The notes beneath the pieces were generated by a model. It had not been told where the DNA came from. It did no database searches and saw nothing but the letters and a program-made list of their open reading frames with translations. Made by a program: the position numbers and the translations under genes. 64,000 bases of DNA from Streptomyces wuyuanensis (GTDB lineage Bacteria > Actinomycetota > Actinomycetes > Streptomycetales > Streptomycetaceae), in assembly GCF_900103455.1 (NCBI RefSeq), contig NZ_FNHI01000001.1:372001-436000 (forward strand). Reading direction: 5' to 3'. Below, one piece after another: positions 27,600 through 35,297 of the stretch (within the stretch, counting starts at the first letter, position 1; each line of letters starts with the position of its first letter).

Positions 27600-28129
27600 G
27601 CCAGTCCCCTCTCGATGAGCAGCGCGTGCAGCGCCTCGGCCGACTCCTGCACGGTCTGGTCGTGCGACTCGATCCGCAGGTCCGGCGCCTCGGGTTCCTC
27701 GTACGGGTCGTCCACACCGGTCAGGCCGCTGATCTCGCCGGCCGCCTGCCTGGCGTACAGACCCTTCACGTCGCGCACGGCGCACACCTCGACCGGGGTG
27801 GCGACGTGCACCTCCACGTACGGAGTGCCCTCGGCGCCGTGCCGCTTGCGGACGGCCTCGCGGCTGTCTGCGTACGGGGCGATCACCGGCACCAGCACCT
27901 TCACACCGTTGGACGCCAGCAGTTCGGCGACGAAGCCGATCCGCTGGACGTTGGTGTGCCGGTCCTCGCGGCTGAAGCCGAGGCCCGCGGACAGGAACTC
28001 GCGGATCTCGTCGCCGTCGAGCACCTCGACGCGGTGGCCCTGGCCGCGCAGCCGGCCGGCCAGCTCGTACGCGATCGTGGTCTTGCCCGCGCTCGGCAGA
28101 CCCGTGAGCCAGATCGTGGCCCCAGTCAC
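27596..28129 (-). CDS. cysC: Adenylylsulfate kinase CysC
   Basis: Phosphorylates APS to PAPS. Walker A is WLTGLPSAGKTTIA at the very N-terminus, followed by EVLDGDEIRE, GFSREDRHTN and DPYEEPEAPDL. I start it at GTG 28129, preceded by GGGAGAAG, giving the usual 177 residues. An ATG at 28213 overlapping the cysH stop would add 28 Ala/Thr/Glu-rich residues and is a possible alternative. Because CysH here looks like an APS reductase, PAPS would serve sulfotransferases or nucleotide balance rather than the main reductive path. Confidence 0.9.
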   Translation of the reverse strand: MTGATIWLTGLPSAGKTTIAYELAGRLRGQGHRVEVLDGDEIREFLSAGLGFSREDRHTNVQRIGFVAELLASNGVKVLVPVIAPYADSREAVRKRHGAEGTPYVEVHVATPVEVCAVRDVKGLYARQAAGEISGLTGVDDPYEEPEAPDLRIESHDQTVQESAEALHALLIERGLA

Positions 28130-28212
28130 GTGCTTCTCCCGTTGGTTCAGGGTCGGTTCGGTTGCTTCGGCCGTCCCGGCCGTCTCGGTCGCGTGTTCGG
28201 CGGGCGTCGCCA

Positions 28213-28923
28213 TCAGCCGTGCAGCCCGCACTCGGTCTTAGCGCGGCCCGCCCAGCGGCCGGCCCGGGCGTCCTCGCCCTCCAGCACCCGCCTGGTGCAG
28301 GGGGCGCACCCCACCGAGGCGTAACCGTCCATGAGCAGCGGATTGGTCAGGACACCGTGTTCGGCGACGTAGGCGTCCACGTCGGCCTGCGTCCAGCGGG
28401 CGATCGGCGAGACCTTGACCTTCCGCCGCTTCTCGTCCCAGCCGACGACCGGCGTTCCCGCCCGGGTCGGGGACTCGTCGCGGCGCAGTCCCGTCGCCCA
28501 CGCGTCGTACGCGGTCAGCCCTTCCTCGAGGGGCTCGACCTTGCGCAGTGCGCAGCACAGGTCGGGGTCGCGGTCGTGCAGCCGAGGTCCGTGCTCGGCG
28601 TCCTGCTCCGCCACCGACCGGCGCGGGGTCAGCGTGATGAGGTTGACGTCCATCACGGCCTCGACCGCGTCACGCGTGCCGATGGTCTCGGGGAAGTGGT
28701 AGCCGGTGTCGAGGAAGACCACGTCGACCCCGGGCAGGACGCGCGAGGCCAGATGGGCGACGACCGCGTCCTCCATGGAGGAGGTGACGCAGAAACGGGG
28801 GCCGAATGTCTCCGCCGCCCACGTCAGGATCTCCAGGGCGGACGCCTCCTCGAGGTCCCGCCCGGCCGACTCCGCCAGCGACTTGAGCTCGTCACCTGTC
28901 CGTTCGGTCCGTATCGCCGTCAT
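28213..28923 (-). CDS. cysH: Assimilatory APS reductase CysH (iron-sulfur type)
   Basis: Reduces adenylylsulfate to sulfite. DLCCALRKVEP and GYASVGCAPCTRRV supply the CC...CxxC set that binds a 4Fe-4S cluster, the mark of APS rather than PAPS reductases. The C-terminal TECGLHG carries the catalytic Cys that forms the thiosulfonate intermediate. 236 residues is normal. Its ATG overlaps the stop of the upstream zinc-ribbon gene (ATGA) and has GGGGAGG upstream. Confidence 0.93.
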   Translation of the reverse strand: MTAIRTERTGDELKSLAESAGRDLEEASALEILTWAAETFGPRFCVTSSMEDAVVAHLASRVLPGVDVVFLDTGYHFPETIGTRDAVEAVMDVNLITLTPRRSVAEQDAEHGPRLHDRDPDLCCALRKVEPLEEGLTAYDAWATGLRRDESPTRAGTPVVGWDEKRRKVKVSPIARWTQADVDAYVAEHGVLTNPLLMDGYASVGCAPCTRRVLEGEDARAGRWAGRAKTECGLHG

Positions 28924-29099
28924 ATCGCCTCCCCTCCGCCGTCGTTGTGCCGGACCCCGCGGGCGAGCAGCCCGAGGAACTTCAGCTGGAAGGCCCGGTT
29001 GCACGCCGCGCACTCCCAGGCGCCGTGGCCCTGCTCGTTCGGACGCAGGTCCTCGTCGCCGCAGTAGGGGCAGTGGAAGGGGGCCGCCCGCTCGCTCAT
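28920..29099 (-). CDS. Small zinc-ribbon-like protein of the sulfur operon
   Basis: 59 residues with two CxxC pairs: FHCPYCGDEDLRP and WECAACNRAFQLKFLGL, a likely zinc or Fe-S binding ribbon. It sits between sulfite reductase and APS reductase with stop-start overlaps on both sides, a position conserved in Streptomyces as I recall. A role as redox or assembly partner of the reductases is plausible but unproven. Confidence 0.8.
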   Translation of the reverse strand: MSERAAPFHCPYCGDEDLRPNEQGHGAWECAACNRAFQLKFLGLLARGVRHNDGGGEAI

Positions 29100-29191
29100 G
29101 GTGTCCCGCCCTTCGCGTCTGCGCCCGCGCGGCACGTGGGCGCGGTCTTCCCGGTCGGCCGCGGCCCGGTGGCCGCGTGCGCGTGACTCAT
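29096..29191 (-). CDS. Possible 31-aa ORF bridging sir and the zinc-ribbon gene
   Basis: The ATG at 29191 overlaps the sir stop (ATGA) and its own TGA overlaps the ATG of the zinc-ribbon gene (ATGA). It thus exactly fills the gap between the two: MSHAHAATGPRPTGKTAPTC then RAGADAKGGTP. It has His, Thr, one Cys and no hydrophobic core. It may act mainly as a translational bridge that keeps ribosomes moving along the operon, or encode a genuine peptide. Confidence 0.45.
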   Translation of the reverse strand: MSHAHAATGPRPTGKTAPTCRAGADAKGGTP

Positions 29192-30885
29192 GAGAGTGCC
29201 TCTTCGCTGGCCCGCGCCGCCCAGGTGGCGAAGCGCTCGCCGTCCGCGCGCTCCGCCTGGAAGCGCTTGAGGACGCGCTCGACGTAGTCGGGCAGCTCGG
29301 CGGAGGTGACCTTCAGCCCGCGGACCTTCCGGCCGAAGCCGGCCTCCAGGCCCAGCGCACCGCCCAGGTGCACCTGGAAGCCCTCGACCTGCTCGCCGTT
29401 CTCGTCCAGCACCAACTGGCCCTTGAGACCGATGTCCGCCACCTGGATACGGGCGCACGCGTTGGGGCAGCCGTTGATGTTGATGGTGATCGGCTCGTCG
29501 AACCCGGGGACGCGGCGCTCGAGTTCGTCGATCAGCGCGGCGCCGCGTGCCTTGGTCTCGACGATGGCCAGCTTGCAGAACTCGATGCCGGTGCAGGCCA
29601 TCGTGCCGCGCCGGAACGGGGACGGGGCGACCCGCAGGTCCAGCGACTCCAGCGCGGACACCAGCGACTCGACCTGCGACTCCTCGACATCGAGGACGAT
29701 CATCTTCTGCTCGGCGGTGGTACGGAGCCGGCCCGAGCCGTGTGCCTCGGCCACCTCGGCGATCTTGGTGAGGGTGGCGCCGTCGACGCGGCCGACGCGC
29801 GGCGCGAAGCCGACGTAGAAGCGGCCGTCCTTCTGACGGTGCACCCCGACGTGGTCACGCCAGCGCTGCACGGGCTGCTCGGGCGCCGGGCCGTCGGTCA
29901 GCGGACGCCCCAGGTACTCGTCCTCCAGCACCTGCCGGAACTTCTCCGCACCCCAGTCGGCGACCAGGAACTTCAGCCGTGCGCGGGTGCGCAGCCGGCG
30001 GTAGCCGTAGTCGCGGAAGATCGAGATGACGCCCTCGTACACGTCCGGGACCTCGTCCAGCGGCACCCAGGCGCCCAGCCGGACGCCGATCTTCGGGTTG
30101 GTGGAGAGGCCGCCGCCGACCCACAGGTCGAAGCCGGGGCCGTGCTCGGGGTGGTTCACCCCGACGAAGGCGATGTCGTTGATCTCGTGCGCCACGTCCA
30201 GCAGGGGGGAGCCGGAGATCGCCGACTTGAACTTGCGGGGGAGGTTGGAGAAGGCCTTGTTGCCGACGATCCGCCGCTGGATCTCCTCGATGGCCGGGGT
30301 GCCGTCGATGATCTCGTCCTCGGCGATCCCGGCCACCGGCGAGCCGAGGATGACGCGCGGGGTGTCGCCGCACGCCTCCGTGGTGGACAGGCCGACGGCC
30401 TCCAGCCGCTCCCAGATCTCGGGCACGTCCTCGATGCGGATCCAGTGGTACTGGACGTTCTGCCGGTCGGTGATGTCGGCGGTGCCGCGCGCGAACTCCT
30501 GCGAGATCTCGCCGATGACGCGCAGCTGCTCGGTCGTCAGCCGTCCGCCGTCGATGCGGACGCGCAGCATGAAGTACTCGTCGTCCAGCTCCTCCGGCTC
30601 CAGGATCGCGGTCTTGCCGCCGTCGATCCCGGGCTTGCGCTGGGTGTACAGGCCCCACCAGCGCATCCGGCCGCGGAGGTCGTTGGGGTCGATGGAGTCG
30701 AATCCGCGCTTGGAGTAGATCGTCTCAATGCGTGTCCGCACATTGAGACCGTCGTCGTCCTTCTTGAACTGCTCGTTGCCGTTCAGGGGCGTGAAGTGGC
30801 CAACGGCCCACTGGCCCTCGCCGCGGTGGCGTCCGGCCTTGCGGCGGGGCGTGGCGGTGGCGGGCTTTCCGGGGGTGGCGGCCAT
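29188..30885 (-). CDS. sir: Ferredoxin-dependent sulfite reductase
   Basis: Six-electron reduction of sulfite to sulfide using siroheme and a 4Fe-4S cluster. Cluster ligands are in TMACTGIEFCK and ININGCPNACARIQ near the C-terminus. Tyr80 in WWGLYTQRK and Cys172 in TTEACGDTPR are 92 residues apart, the same spacing as the Tyr-Cys covalent pair reported for the mycobacterial enzyme (Tyr69-Cys161). That supports sulfite rather than nitrite reductase. 565 residues is normal. The start is ATG 30885; a leader peptide lies 150 bases upstream. Confidence 0.93.
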   Translation of the reverse strand: MAATPGKPATATPRRKAGRHRGEGQWAVGHFTPLNGNEQFKKDDDGLNVRTRIETIYSKRGFDSIDPNDLRGRMRWWGLYTQRKPGIDGGKTAILEPEELDDEYFMLRVRIDGGRLTTEQLRVIGEISQEFARGTADITDRQNVQYHWIRIEDVPEIWERLEAVGLSTTEACGDTPRVILGSPVAGIAEDEIIDGTPAIEEIQRRIVGNKAFSNLPRKFKSAISGSPLLDVAHEINDIAFVGVNHPEHGPGFDLWVGGGLSTNPKIGVRLGAWVPLDEVPDVYEGVISIFRDYGYRRLRTRARLKFLVADWGAEKFRQVLEDEYLGRPLTDGPAPEQPVQRWRDHVGVHRQKDGRFYVGFAPRVGRVDGATLTKIAEVAEAHGSGRLRTTAEQKMIVLDVEESQVESLVSALESLDLRVAPSPFRRGTMACTGIEFCKLAIVETKARGAALIDELERRVPGFDEPITININGCPNACARIQVADIGLKGQLVLDENGEQVEGFQVHLGGALGLEAGFGRKVRGLKVTSAELPDYVERVLKRFQAERADGERFATWAARASEEALS

Positions 30886-31034
30886 GGCGGGTACGTCCTT
30901 CGGGACTACGGGAGGGCGGCTCTGACCTGCACATGCGCGCCCGGGGTCACGGGAGGGCGCGGCGATGCGCGGAGGTCTGGGATCTCAGGGAACGCGGATG
31001 AACTGGTGCCGGGGCCGAAGGCCCCCGAGGGCAC

Positions 31035-31118
31035 TCAGTCCGCGCGACACATGGCGCTGGACATGCGGCCGAGGTCGACGTGCCGCCGACTCACCAAGGC
31101 AATTCCAGCTCGAGACAT
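31035..31118 (-). CDS. 27-aa leader peptide of the sulfur assimilation operon
   Basis: A short ORF, MSRAGIALVSRRHVDLGRMS then SAMCRAD, too small for routine gene callers. The core R-R-H-V-D-L-x-R followed by a single Cys near the end is the recurring pattern of actinobacterial putative leader peptides in front of sulfur and cysteine genes. It ends 149 bases before the sulfite reductase start. By analogy with cysteine-responsive upstream ORFs, ribosome stalling at the late Cys codon when cysteine is short could raise operon expression. Identity is well supported; mechanism is inferred. Confidence 0.85.
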   Translation of the reverse strand: MSRAGIALVSRRHVDLGRMSSAMCRAD

Positions 31119-31157
31119 GACGGAAGCGTGGCACGGGACTTTGGACCCAGTCCACCG

Positions 31158-31176
31158 TTATCCATAATGTGGACAA
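31158..31176. promoter_or_regulatory. Inverted repeat with DnaA-box-like sequence upstream of the sulfur leader
   Basis: The minus strand reads TTGTCCACA (31176-31168), a match to the Streptomyces DnaA-box consensus as I recall it. The plus strand reads TTATCCATA (31158-31166), giving an imperfect inverted repeat. Further TGGAC/GTCCA half-sites at 31142-31146 and 31150-31154 form TGGAC-N3-GTCCA. This lies 40-60 bases upstream of the leader peptide, where the operon promoter must be. It may bind a sulfur regulator; DnaA binding is only a sequence resemblance. Confidence 0.4.
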
Positions 31177-31314
31177 GAGTGTCCCGCATCACGAGACATC
31201 GATGAGTTCGGCCCCGGCCCGCCGAGCGGGAGCCGGGGCCGGGGCGCCGCCCGTGGCCGGGACGGGCGCAGCGCCGGGAGCCTTCCCGGGGCGGCCCCGG
31301 GCTCCCGGGAGGGG

Positions 31315-31881
31315 TCAGGCCAGGGCGCCGGGCCACGGCCCGGGGGTGGCGACCTCCGGCTCCTCCTCCACCTTGGTGTCGAAGAGCGTGAAGCCGCGGC
31401 GCAGGTAGTTGTCCATCGCATGCGGGCCGTCCTTGGAGCAGGTGTGGAGCCAGACCCGCTTCGTCGGGGGCAGCTCCGGCCGGCGCTCCCCGAGGTCCCA
31501 GGCGCGGGCGGTGGCGTACGACAGCAGATGACCGCCGATCCGCCTGCCGCGGAACGCCGGGATCAGCCCGAAGTACACGATCTCGACGGCGCCCTCTTCC
31601 TGCGCCTCCAGCTCGACGTACCCGGCGGGCGTGCCCCGCTCGTACGCCACCCACGTCTCGACGCCCGGCCTGCTCAGCGTCTCCTCCCACTGCGCGTACG
31701 TGAGGCCCAGCCGGTCGGTCCAGCGGATGTCCCCGCCGACCGCCGTGTAGAGGAAGCGGCTGAACTCCGGCGAGGGGACCTCGGCGCGCACGATCCGTAC
31801 GTCTCCCGCGGGCTCGGCGGCGGGGCGCAGATCGGCGGGCGAGGTCTGCTCCAGGGACCACGTGGTCACAGTGATGCTCAT
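31315..31881 (-). CDS. GNAT-family N-acetyltransferase
   Basis: A 188-residue acetyltransferase fold. The acetyl-CoA motif is VEIVYFGLIPAFRGRRIGGHL (motif A, with R-G-R-R-I-G-G), followed by RVWLHTCSKDGPHAMDNYLR near the end, a common feature of this GNAT subgroup. It acetylates an unknown small molecule or protein. Monocistronic by spacing, with no pathway partner nearby. Confidence 0.85.
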   Translation of the reverse strand: MSITVTTWSLEQTSPADLRPAAEPAGDVRIVRAEVPSPEFSRFLYTAVGGDIRWTDRLGLTYAQWEETLSRPGVETWVAYERGTPAGYVELEAQEEGAVEIVYFGLIPAFRGRRIGGHLLSYATARAWDLGERRPELPPTKRVWLHTCSKDGPHAMDNYLRRGFTLFDTKVEEEPEVATPGPWPGALA

Positions 31882-32016
31882 GGCCGCCAGGGAACCACGG
31901 GTGGCCCGTCCGGGACAAAGCGGACCCGGTCCCGGTCCGGTGCGGGGCGCGCGGCCGGGGCCCAGACCCGGCGCGCGGCGCCCTCCTGGCGGGCGGCGCC
32001 GGCTGCCGGACGGCCC

Positions 32017-33399
32017 TCAGGCGGGCGGGATGTTCTGGTTGGCGTGGAGGAAGTTGTCCGGGTCGTAGCGGTGCTTGATCTCCCGGAGCCGGTCGTAGTG
32101 GTCCCGGTACGTGGCCCGGATCCGCTCCGGGCCCTCGTCGGCCCCCACGAAGTTCACATAGGCGCCGCCCATCGAGAAGGGGTGCAGCGCGTTCCAGTAG
32201 TCGACCGCCCAGTCCCTGATGAGCCCGGCGTTCGCCGGGTCCGGGTCGATGCCGGCGATGACACCCGACCAGACAGCGTCGCGGTAGGCCCACGCGGTGT
32301 CGCCGGGGGCCACGTCGTGGGCCGCGCCGTCGACGGGGTACAGGTGCATCGTCGACAGGGGGGTCGGCAGGTTCTCCCCGTACTTCAGGTGCACGTCGAT
32401 CGCACCGTCCGCGATCCGGTCGAAGAAGTCACCCCGCCAGTACCACTGGAGCCCCGTCGGGATCAGCCCGTCGAACATGGTCTGCAGTGCGGGATAGGGC
32501 ATCGGCGTCGTGAAGTGGAACAGCGGCGGGGCCGGGTCGCGTACCGCGGAAAGGGTCTCGTCCAGACCCTGCCGCGCCGGATCGCCGGTCACGCACCAGA
32601 CCACTCCGCACACCTTCCGCCCGTGGATCTCCTCGGGGAACGGCGGCCCCGGCGGCACGCACAGCAGGGCGAAGAAGCCGTAGACGTCCCGCGGAGCCGC
32701 CGGCAGGAAGGCGCGGTACCACTCCAGCACCTCGCGGGTGCTCTCCACCGGCCAGACGGTGATCGCCACCCCGACCGTGTTCACCGGGTGGAGCCGGTAC
32801 GTGAAGGACGTGACGACGCCGAAGTTCCCGCCCCCTCCGCGCAGGGCCCAGAACAGGTCGGGCCGCTCGTCCTCGGAGACCGTCACGAAGGTGCCGTCGG
32901 CGAGCACGACGTCCGCGCCGATCAGGTTGTCGGCCGTCAGCCCGTACCGGCGGGTCAGATAGCCGTGGCCGCCGCCGAGCGTCAGGCCGCCGGCGCCCGT
33001 CGTCGACATGATGCCCGCGGGGGTCGCCAGCCCGAAGCCGTGACCGGCGTGGTCCAGGTCGCCGAGGACGGAGCCGCCCCCGACCTGCGCGGTCCGGGTC
33101 ACGGGATCGACGCGCACCCAGCGCATCAGGGACAGGTCGAGGGTGAGGCCGCCGTCCACCAGGCAGAGCCCGGGACCGCTGTGGCCTCCACCGCGTACGG
33201 CCAGCTCCAGGTCCTTCTCACGGGCGAACGTGACGGTCCGCATCACGTCGGCCGCGTCCACGCACCGTGCGAAGGCGGCCGGACGCCGGTCGATCATCGC
33301 GTTGTAGATCGCCCGGGTCTCGTCGTACCCGGGGTCGCGCGGACCCACCACCGGCCCGCGCAGGGCCTCACGCAGCGCATCGAGAGTGGCGCTGTCCAT
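32017..33399 (-). CDS. FAD-linked oxidase (berberine bridge-like)
   Basis: A 460-residue flavoprotein of the VAO/PCMH fold with a C-terminal BBE segment. AVRGGGHSGPGLC carries the His that is covalently joined to FAD. The second region GGLTLGGGHGYLTRRYGLTAD has no Cys at the place used for the 6-S-cysteinyl link, so mono-covalent attachment is expected. It ends YDPDNFLHANQNIPP, typical of BBE proteins. It oxidises sugars or aromatic metabolites; the substrate is unknown. ATG 33399 has AAGGAG upstream. Stand-alone gene, no signal peptide visible. Confidence 0.88.
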   Translation of the reverse strand: MDSATLDALREALRGPVVGPRDPGYDETRAIYNAMIDRRPAAFARCVDAADVMRTVTFAREKDLELAVRGGGHSGPGLCLVDGGLTLDLSLMRWVRVDPVTRTAQVGGGSVLGDLDHAGHGFGLATPAGIMSTTGAGGLTLGGGHGYLTRRYGLTADNLIGADVVLADGTFVTVSEDERPDLFWALRGGGGNFGVVTSFTYRLHPVNTVGVAITVWPVESTREVLEWYRAFLPAAPRDVYGFFALLCVPPGPPFPEEIHGRKVCGVVWCVTGDPARQGLDETLSAVRDPAPPLFHFTTPMPYPALQTMFDGLIPTGLQWYWRGDFFDRIADGAIDVHLKYGENLPTPLSTMHLYPVDGAAHDVAPGDTAWAYRDAVWSGVIAGIDPDPANAGLIRDWAVDYWNALHPFSMGGAYVNFVGADEGPERIRATYRDHYDRLREIKHRYDPDNFLHANQNIPPA

Positions 33400-33613
33400 G
33401 TGAACTCCTTGAGGGGCGCGCGCCCGGCTCCCACCCCTGCCCTCCGTCCCCACCGGTCGCACTCTGGATCGGGTGGGCGCACCCCGCACCAGTGGGGCGG
33501 GGGCGTCGGCAGAGCCCGTCGGCGACCGGCACGGCGCCTCAGGGCCGACAACTTCAGCCTTGCATCGGGCCCCTGCACCCGCAACAGCCGGACCCGCCCG
33601 CGGTCGCAGGGCG

Positions 33614-34897
33614 TCAGCCGGCTCCGGCCCGCGCCTGAGCCACGGCCGGGGCCGAGGAGTGCGGCAGCAGGTCCGCTGGGTGCGCAGGGCGCACGACCTC
33701 CACGTCGACCTCGTCGCTGAAGCGGTACGGGCGGTGCGCGAGCACACCGGACAGGTAGCGCCTGACACGTGACATTTCAGCGCGCACCGTCACCGTGCGC
33801 GTCGGGTCGCCGAACACATCGCCCGCGAGCTCCGCCGCCGTACGCCCCTGCCGGCGCACCGCCAGCACGTACAGCAGCTCGGCGTGCCGGGGGCTCAGTT
33901 CCTGGGTCCAGCCGCCGGCGGGCCCGCAGACCGCGACGGTCCAGCGGCGGGCGCGGCTCAGGTCCAGCACGACCCGGCTCGCGGATTCGGCCGGCCGTGA
34001 CTCGTCCGGGCGCACGAGCCAGCCCCCGGGCAGCGGTTCCACGGTGCACATCCCCAGCGAGGGCAGCCACACCCGGCCCGCCCGGAACGACTTGGGCAGC
34101 CGCAGCCGGTCCACCGGCGCCATACCGGTGACGGCCGCCGTCCAGCCGTGCACGTCCACGGCGAGCGCCCGGCCGCCGACGCGGCACAGGATCGGCGCCG
34201 CGACCGAGCGGAGCCGTTCGATCTGCCGCAGATGACGCTCGCGCAGCTCCGCCCCGGCGAGCTGCGCCACCGACCTGACCAGCGCGAGCGTCGCCGGATG
34301 GAAACCGGACGCCGGTCCGCTGACGTCGACGATGCCCAGGAGCCGTCCGTCGCGCGGGTCCTGCACCGGCGCGGCCGCGCAGGTCCAGTTGTGCAGGGTG
34401 CGGACGAAGTGCTCCGCCGAGTGCACCTGGACCGGCCGCCTGGCCGCGAGGGCGGTGCCGATGGCGTTGGTGCCGGTGCTGTCCTCGCTCCAGGCCGCGC
34501 CCTCCTCCAGGCAGATGGTGTCGGCCTGCCGGAGCACGCCGGCGTTGCCCTCCCGCCACAGCACCCGGCCCTGACAGTCCGTCACCACCATGATCTGGAC
34601 GGAGGCGTCGGCGATCGCGGTGAGCCCACCGCTCAGCGTGTGCATCACCTCGGCGAGCGCGGTCGACCGGCGCCGGTGCTCCAGTTCGTCCCGCTGGAGC
34701 AGCACACTGCTCGTGGAACGGTCGGGGTCCAGCCCGAGCCGCAGCATCCGCTGCCACGACGCGTCGATGACCGGCCGGGGCGGGATCGGCGGGCGTCGCC
34801 CCGCCAGCGTCGCCGCGCGCACCTGGTGCAGCACATGGGCCGCGTGCGCGGCGTCCACGGTGCTCAGCCGTGACATGTCCAGAGCCGTGTTCCTCAT
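33614..34897 (-). CDS. GAF-domain transcriptional regulator (AcoR-like, without AAA+ domain)
   Basis: 427 residues. The N-terminal half resembles the sensory part of AcoR-type activators: RPVIDASWQRMLRLGLDP and then a GAF domain with VLWREGNAGVLRQADTICLE and GTNAIGTALAARRPVQVHS, ending DVSGPASGFHP. The sigma54-interacting AAA+ module is missing, as expected in Streptomyces, which lacks sigma54. The C-terminus ELSPRHAELLYVLAVRRQGR through VRAEMSRVRRYL looks like a winged-helix DNA-binding domain. It probably senses an aromatic or alcohol-type ligand. Its neighbours are an acyl-CoA dehydrogenase and a flavin oxidase; targets are not known. Confidence 0.8.
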   Translation of the reverse strand: MRNTALDMSRLSTVDAAHAAHVLHQVRAATLAGRRPPIPPRPVIDASWQRMLRLGLDPDRSTSSVLLQRDELEHRRRSTALAEVMHTLSGGLTAIADASVQIMVVTDCQGRVLWREGNAGVLRQADTICLEEGAAWSEDSTGTNAIGTALAARRPVQVHSAEHFVRTLHNWTCAAAPVQDPRDGRLLGIVDVSGPASGFHPATLALVRSVAQLAGAELRERHLRQIERLRSVAAPILCRVGGRALAVDVHGWTAAVTGMAPVDRLRLPKSFRAGRVWLPSLGMCTVEPLPGGWLVRPDESRPAESASRVVLDLSRARRWTVAVCGPAGGWTQELSPRHAELLYVLAVRRQGRTAAELAGDVFGDPTRTVTVRAEMSRVRRYLSGVLAHRPYRFSDEVDVEVVRPAHPADLLPHSSAPAVAQARAGAG

Positions 34898-35297
34898 CGG
34901 AAGTCCCCCGCCGTGGTCGGCGCCGATTGGTGCAGGTGGTCGTGCGCATGGTGCGGGCCGGCCGTCCGCACGGTGCTGCGGGCCGGTCGTGCCGTATCGG
35001 TTCTGCTCGGTGCGCGAGCCACCGCGGACCGTCCGGAACCATCGTGCCGCCCGTGTCCGGACCCCGAAGCGGAGTTCGGCCATCTTCTGCAACGGTCTGC
35101 AACTCTGGCCAACGACCGACGGGTGGGTGAAGGTGACAAGAGCGGAGGGTGGTGCCGTGTCGGCGCAGCACCACCCCCCGCTTTTGCGCAGGTCAGCCCG
35201 TTCGGCAACGCCGAAGGCGCATAGGTGCGGCCACCGGCGCACGGCACTGCCGTTCACGCCTCCATATGCGCCCGTTCACGCCTCCACCCGTGCCATT
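34898..35297. other. 400-base regulatory stretch upstream of the GAF regulator
   Basis: No convincing gene. It contains a short hairpin TTCGGC-AAC-GCCGAA (35201-35215), direct repeats CTGCAAC around 35085-35105, and two copies of GTTCACGCCTCCA near 35252 and 35274. The region serves as upstream control region for the regulator and downstream region of the acyl-CoA dehydrogenase, both on the minus strand. The repeats are possible binding sites. Confidence 0.4.

Noticed and set aside
31158..31176. DnaA-like boxes as a replication origin
   Set aside because: Only one good match and one weak one, no dnaA/dnaN/gyrB genes; it is a promoter region.
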